A DNA stretch of 64,000 nt from Anaerolineales bacterium. Lineage in GTDB: Bacteria; Chloroflexota; Anaerolineae; Anaerolineales; Villigracilaceae. The translations under genes were made by a program, and so were the position numbers. Location of the stretch: positions 248,001 through 312,000 of the forward strand of contig JACKAW010000003.1 in assembly GCA_020634885.1 (NCBI GenBank), given 5' to 3'. The notes beneath the pieces were generated by a model that ran no database searches, was not told the origin of the DNA, and was given only the letters and a program-made list of their open reading frames with translations. Below, piece by piece: positions 60,551 to 64,000 of the stretch (its first letter is position 1; every line of letters begins with the position of its first letter).

Positions 60551-62722
60551 ATGGTCAATATTAAAGCCGACCTGCCCAAAATCCAAGTTTCCACCCCAAC
60601 CTACACTTGGGAATGGAATATTGATACCGACACTCTTTGGCTACACGACAAACATCAATGCCTCATCTCCCGTTCCCAACACAAACCACTCTGCATCACC
60701 TCCCCCATTCAACTGGAATTTACAACCGCCACGCATGAAATTTGGGACGACCAAATCCGCATCACCTATCGTGGACAAAACCCCGCCTCTTCCTTAACTG
60801 TGGTCTGGTCATTCCACCCAGACTTTATCTCCCTCGAACCTTTTCTCCTCACCCACCCCGCAGACTTAAACCTCGTCCGCATCATCTACTTCCCCCAAGC
60901 CGACGGCGACTCGTACAAGCCGTCCATGTACAGCCATTACGCCGTTATCCCCGGCTTGAGCATGAGCACAACCATCTCACCGGTTGTTGACCTGCACTCA
61001 CGCCTCAACACCACCGCCGTGCTCGGCTCCGGCGCCATGCGCGGACCGGGGCTCACCCAACAATGGGGCTTACCCGCGCATTACTTCTGCACCTTCAACA
61101 CCACCGACCGTTGGAATGCTATCGGCGCAAAAGCACAACAAAGCGAAGCTGCCTGCTGGGGACTTGCCGAATTACCCCAAGGCGACTTCCGCCTGGAAAT
61201 GCGCGAGATCGGCGTCAGCCCCATCCTCAACCTTCGCGCCGATTTGTGGCAGCACAAACCCGATTCCTTTGGCTTTCACTTCATCATCACCTTTGGCGAG
61301 AATTACCACGAAGCCATCCGCAAGTATTACCAGGTCTTGCAACGTGAAAAGTACATCGCACCTAAAAAACATTCGCCAAAAAAACAAGAAGTTCTACTCG
61401 CGCCGCAATACAACACCTGGGGCGTGGAATCTGCTTTGGCGCTCCCGCCTGAGCAATTGACCGAAGACCTCGTGCGCGAAATTTTCGGCAAATTCAAAGC
61501 CTCTGGTATGCAAGCCAAAACCTTCGTCATTGACGATAAATGGGAAGGCGTGTATGGCGAACTCAAACATGATCCCAAACGCTTTCCAAATTTTGAAAAC
61601 CTGCTAAAAGATATCCGTGCTCAAGGCTACAACATCGGCTTATGGGCGGCGTTTCTGCGTTGTCAAAATCCCGCCGCACTTGGCTTGGACGAATCACATT
61701 TACTGCAAACGCATGAAGGCAAGCCGCTCTGGCTCGACCATCAAACCTCCCGCTACGGCATCTTCGATATGACCCAGCCCAAAGTGCAGGATGTGTTACG
61801 TCAGCGCGCCAAAGATTTCATCCGCCGCTACCAACCTGACCTGATCAAATTCGACTTCGGCTACGAACTACCCTCGCTCGATGTCGCCGCCCCGCAAGAC
61901 ATGACCTTTGCCGGGGAACGCCTACTGCAAAAAGGTCTTGAAGTGATCGTCGGCGCAATGAAAGAAGAGAACCCAGACCTGGTCATCATGTACTATGGTC
62001 TTTCGCCCCTGCTCATTGACTACTACGACCTGCACAGCCCCGATGACCTCGTCTACTGCATCGGCGATTACGACCTCGAAACCAATCGCCGCATCTTCTT
62101 CAGCAGCCTGTGCGGAGAATTGGGTATGCCCACCTATAGTTCCTCCGGCTACGATTGGGACTCCGCATTCGACATCTGGTTCGACTCGGTCGCTTCGGGC
62201 AGCCTCGGCTCACTCCACTGCTTCGACGGCGACGAGAACGGGGAAAAACCGTCAGCGAGGCACATTGCCAAATTTAACGGGATCAACTCCCTCGTTAGGA
62301 AAGAAGCGCACTTCACCACCAAGCCAATCCACGCCAAATGGCAGGGCGGTCTGCGGGCAGGCTTTAGTCCATCGTGGGAACGAATCGAAAAAGGGAAAAC
62401 GGTTCTGCTGGCATTGCGTACGCATCAATTCGACGGCAAGCCAACACCAAACAGTTACAAAGATGTTATTCAATTTAGCATGAAACTGGTGATCGCCGCG
62501 CTCGATGATGAAGGCATTGGTGAGTCTAGCCATATTGGCATTGTGCCATTCAGTGACGGACGTTGCAGCATCAAAAGCAAATACCGCCGCGCAACATTCA
62601 TCGAACATCATCTTGGTAGAAAGCCGAACAAATCACACCTGACCTTCACTGACCAACTAACTCTTAAACTTGTGCAAAACGAAACCCTCGAATGGGTTGA
62701 AATTATTTTTGAAAAGGAATGA
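60551..62722 (+). CDS. Clan GH-D glycosidase (GH36/GH31-like, probable alpha-galactosidase)
   Basis: A 723-aa enzyme. An N-terminal beta-sandwich (1-290) precedes a TIM barrel with FVIDDKWEGVYGEL, GYNIGLWAAFL and the nucleophile D435 in LIKFDFGYE. A later GDYDLETNRRIFFSSL may hold the acid/base. A C-terminal beta domain closes the chain. This is the layout of alpha-galactosidases and related clan GH-D enzymes; the exact family is unclear. GAGGTG precedes the ATG at 60551. The gene diverges from lacI and overlaps galT by 4 bp. Confidence 0.82.
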   Translation: MVNIKADLPKIQVSTPTYTWEWNIDTDTLWLHDKHQCLISRSQHKPLCITSPIQLEFTTATHEIWDDQIRITYRGQNPASSLTVVWSFHPDFISLEPFLLTHPADLNLVRIIYFPQADGDSYKPSMYSHYAVIPGLSMSTTISPVVDLHSRLNTTAVLGSGAMRGPGLTQQWGLPAHYFCTFNTTDRWNAIGAKAQQSEAACWGLAELPQGDFRLEMREIGVSPILNLRADLWQHKPDSFGFHFIITFGENYHEAIRKYYQVLQREKYIAPKKHSPKKQEVLLAPQYNTWGVESALALPPEQLTEDLVREIFGKFKASGMQAKTFVIDDKWEGVYGELKHDPKRFPNFENLLKDIRAQGYNIGLWAAFLRCQNPAALGLDESHLLQTHEGKPLWLDHQTSRYGIFDMTQPKVQDVLRQRAKDFIRRYQPDLIKFDFGYELPSLDVAAPQDMTFAGERLLQKGLEVIVGAMKEENPDLVIMYYGLSPLLIDYYDLHSPDDLVYCIGDYDLETNRRIFFSSLCGELGMPTYSSSGYDWDSAFDIWFDSVASGSLGSLHCFDGDENGEKPSARHIAKFNGINSLVRKEAHFTTKPIHAKWQGGLRAGFSPSWERIEKGKTVLLALRTHQFDGKPTPNSYKDVIQFSMKLVIAALDDEGIGESSHIGIVPFSDGRCSIKSKYRRATFIEHHLGRKPNKSHLTFTDQLTLKLVQNETLEWVEIIFEKE

Positions 62723-63762
62723 GCATGTTAAACAATCCTCACCGCCGTTACAACGCCCTCACAGGTGAATGGGTGCTCGTCTCACCGCATCGCGCCAAAC
62801 GTCCGTGGCTCGGGCAGGTTGAAAAACTCGCCATCGACTCGCTGCCGCACTACGACCCCACTTGTTATCTTTGTCCGCGCAACGAACGCGCGGGCGGCGT
62901 CTTCAACCCCGACTTCACAGGGACCTATGTTTTTGATAACGACTTTGCTGCGCTATTGCCTGAAGTAGAGGATGAAGAACCCGCCTCCACTCACCCGCTG
63001 CTTGTCTCTGCACCCGAACAGGGGCAATGTCTGGTGGTTTGTTTCTCGCCCCGCCACGACCTGACCCTGCCCGAGCTTGACCTGCCCGCCATCGAGAATG
63101 TGCTCAACGCATGGTCAGGCGAATCTGCCAAACTGATGGAGTTGAACTACATCCACTACGTGCAAGTCTTTGAGAACAAAGGCGCGGTGATGGGATGCTC
63201 GAACCCGCATCCGCACAGCCAAATTTGGTCGCAGTCGCAGTTACCGAATGAGATCGTAAAGGAACTCGCCACACAGAAGGAATACTTCGCCAAGAATGGA
63301 CGTCCGCTTTTGCTGGATTATGTGAAAGAAGAACACAAGCAGAAAGACCGCATCTTATTTGCCAATGACCATTTCACAGCAATGGTTCCTTTCTGGGCGG
63401 TGTGGCCATTTGAAGTGTTGGTCACCGCACATAGACCGACCGCCTACATGAAAGACCTAACCACTAGTGAAGTCTCTGCTTTGGCAGAAGTCTTCAAGCA
63501 AGTCACCACCCGTTACGACAATCTCTTCGAGATTTCATTCCCCTACTCCATGGGCTTTCACCAAGCCCCCGCGGATAATCAACCTCACCCCGAGTGGGTG
63601 TTACATGCGCATTTTTATCCGCCGCTGCTGCGCTCCGCCACGGTGCGCAAGTTCATGGTCGGGTACGAAATGCTTGGAATGCCCCAACGTGACATCACCC
63701 CCGAAACCGCGGCTGAACGGTTGAGAATATTAACAGATACCCATTACAAATCTCAAAAATAA
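62719..63762 (+). CDS. galT: Galactose-1-phosphate uridylyltransferase
   Basis: A 347-aa GalT that exchanges UMP between UDP-glucose and galactose 1-phosphate in the Leloir pathway. The active site is H164-P-H166 in SNPHPHSQIW, with H166 as the nucleophile. CYLCPRNERAGG gives the N-terminal Cys pair (C49, C52), and ENKGAVMG is the usual nucleotide loop. The ATG overlaps the upstream stop. No galK or galE is present here, so galactose 1-phosphate must come from a kinase elsewhere or from a phosphorolytic step. Confidence 0.96.
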   Translation: MSMLNNPHRRYNALTGEWVLVSPHRAKRPWLGQVEKLAIDSLPHYDPTCYLCPRNERAGGVFNPDFTGTYVFDNDFAALLPEVEDEEPASTHPLLVSAPEQGQCLVVCFSPRHDLTLPELDLPAIENVLNAWSGESAKLMELNYIHYVQVFENKGAVMGCSNPHPHSQIWSQSQLPNEIVKELATQKEYFAKNGRPLLLDYVKEEHKQKDRILFANDHFTAMVPFWAVWPFEVLVTAHRPTAYMKDLTTSEVSALAEVFKQVTTRYDNLFEISFPYSMGFHQAPADNQPHPEWVLHAHFYPPLLRSATVRKFMVGYEMLGMPQRDITPETAAERLRILTDTHYKSQK

Positions 63763-63777
63763 AAGCAGATCAAAGTC

Positions 63778-63808
63778 AAATACAGGGAGTTTATGGCTCC
63801 CTGTATTT
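63778..63808. terminator. Bidirectional terminator between convergent genes
   Basis: Perfect 12-bp arms AAATACAGGGAG (63778-63789) and CTCCCTGTATTT (63797-63808) with a 7-nt loop separate galT from the convergent metal-binding lipoprotein gene. A and T runs flank both sides. Confidence 0.85.
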
Positions 63809-63825
63809 GAAATTTACTGGGGAAG

Positions 63826-64000
63826 TTACTTCAAACCTTCGACGATCTGGGTGGCGTTGTATTTCATCATGTCAATGTAGGTCGCGGCGGGAGCGCCATC
63901 GGTCAGGGTTTCGAGATAGAGGCTGTCTACCACTTTCACGCCTGTTTCAGAAGCGATCTGCTCCGCAAGATCAGTATTCTCCACCTCACCAAGGAAGATG
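63826..64000 (-). CDS. Metal ABC transporter substrate-binding protein (C-terminal part)
   Basis: The last 57 codons before the TAA at 63826, cut by the right edge. The product ends IFLGEVENTDLAEQIASETG, VKVVDSLYLETLTDGAPAAT and MMKYNATQIVEGLK. The EVENTDLAEQIASETGV and LYLETL blocks match the final segment of ZnuA/TroA-type zinc or manganese binding proteins, where a Glu or Asp contributes to the metal site. The metal cannot be told from this part. Confidence 0.75.
   Translation of the reverse strand, partial: IFLGEVENTDLAEQIASETGVKVVDSLYLETLTDGAPAATYIDMMKYNATQIVEGLK

Noticed and set aside
1..64000. CRISPR array, rRNA, tRNA or prophage
   Set aside because: I saw no regularly spaced repeats, no rRNA-like blocks, no confident tRNA cloverleaf and no phage structural genes; a covariance-model scan would be needed to exclude a tRNA.

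Overview
The window looks like a chromosomal stretch of a bacterium from the Chloroflexota, most likely an anaerobic or facultative Anaerolineae. This placement is an inference from gene content: a sugar-binding lipoprotein with a Thr-Glu-Ala-Pro linker, a DUF35 zinc-ribbon protein, a selenocysteine formate dehydrogenase fused to NuoE/NuoF-type modules, and a large set of PAS/GAF sensors. No rRNA, tRNA, CRISPR array or complete mobile element was recognised.

Layout. 1-5440 (-): the end of a very large multi-PAS/GAF histidine kinase, cut by the left edge. 5641-7781 (-): an atypical SDR and a GT4 glycosyltransferase. 7968-8375 (+): a DUF35 protein ending in a 24-bp perfect inverted repeat. 8707-12693 (-): phosphofructokinase and small membrane proteins (PAP2, CPBP protease, two paralogous 62-63 aa proteins, a DUF3267-type zincin). 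12773-39275 (-) is a long stress and envelope island: ClpB, a CbpM-like protein and DnaJ/CbpA; zinc-ribbon and PRC-barrel proteins; one broken and one intact MscS channel; a ribosome hibernation factor; an RNB exoribonuclease; an SDR; a B12 radical SAM enzyme; SPFH, SLOG, CBS, BON, YggT, GlsB and CsbD proteins; a cupin and a dodecin; a diguanylate cyclase; and a NarL-type two-component pair. Several genes of about 50 codons were found by hand-translating the gaps. 39539-44033 (+): an NTF2-like protein, a frameshifted RRM protein, an SRPBCC protein, and a GT4 protein overlapping a GH130 phosphorylase. 44637-50116 (+): the NAD-linked formate dehydrogenase operon with a UGA-encoded selenocysteine and fdhD. 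50088-60456 (-): a sugar-use locus (GH1, MYORG-like GH31, an unrecognised GT-B-like protein, two ABC permeases, a binding protein, a LacI regulator). It faces 60551-63762 (+), a clan GH-D glycosidase and galT. The right edge holds the end of a metal-binding ABC lipoprotein.

Main discovery. Five places in the stress island (upstream of the genes starting at 18304, 30863, 34443, 35589 and 36776) carry the same promoter-like module on the minus strand. It has an upstream palindrome (CTCCCCCAAGTGG-GGAG), then a second palindrome (CTCCCCAGC...GCTGGGGAG) holding the core GATGGATGC, then exactly 19 nt, then a TATAAT-like -10 hexamer. All five copies keep the 19-nt distance. This implies a dedicated activator and a small regulon of a DUF2892 protein, a 52-aa membrane peptide, a stand-alone receiver, dodecin and a diguanylate cyclase. 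The adjacent NarL-type pair is a candidate regulator, by inference only.

How the parts work together. The formate dehydrogenase would exchange electrons between formate and NAD(H). The sugar locus would import a galactose-containing glycoside and hydrolyse it under LacI control, feeding the Leloir pathway through GalT. The stress island combines protein disaggregation, ribosome hibernation, mechanosensitive release, membrane-stress peptides, flavin storage and c-di-GMP signalling.
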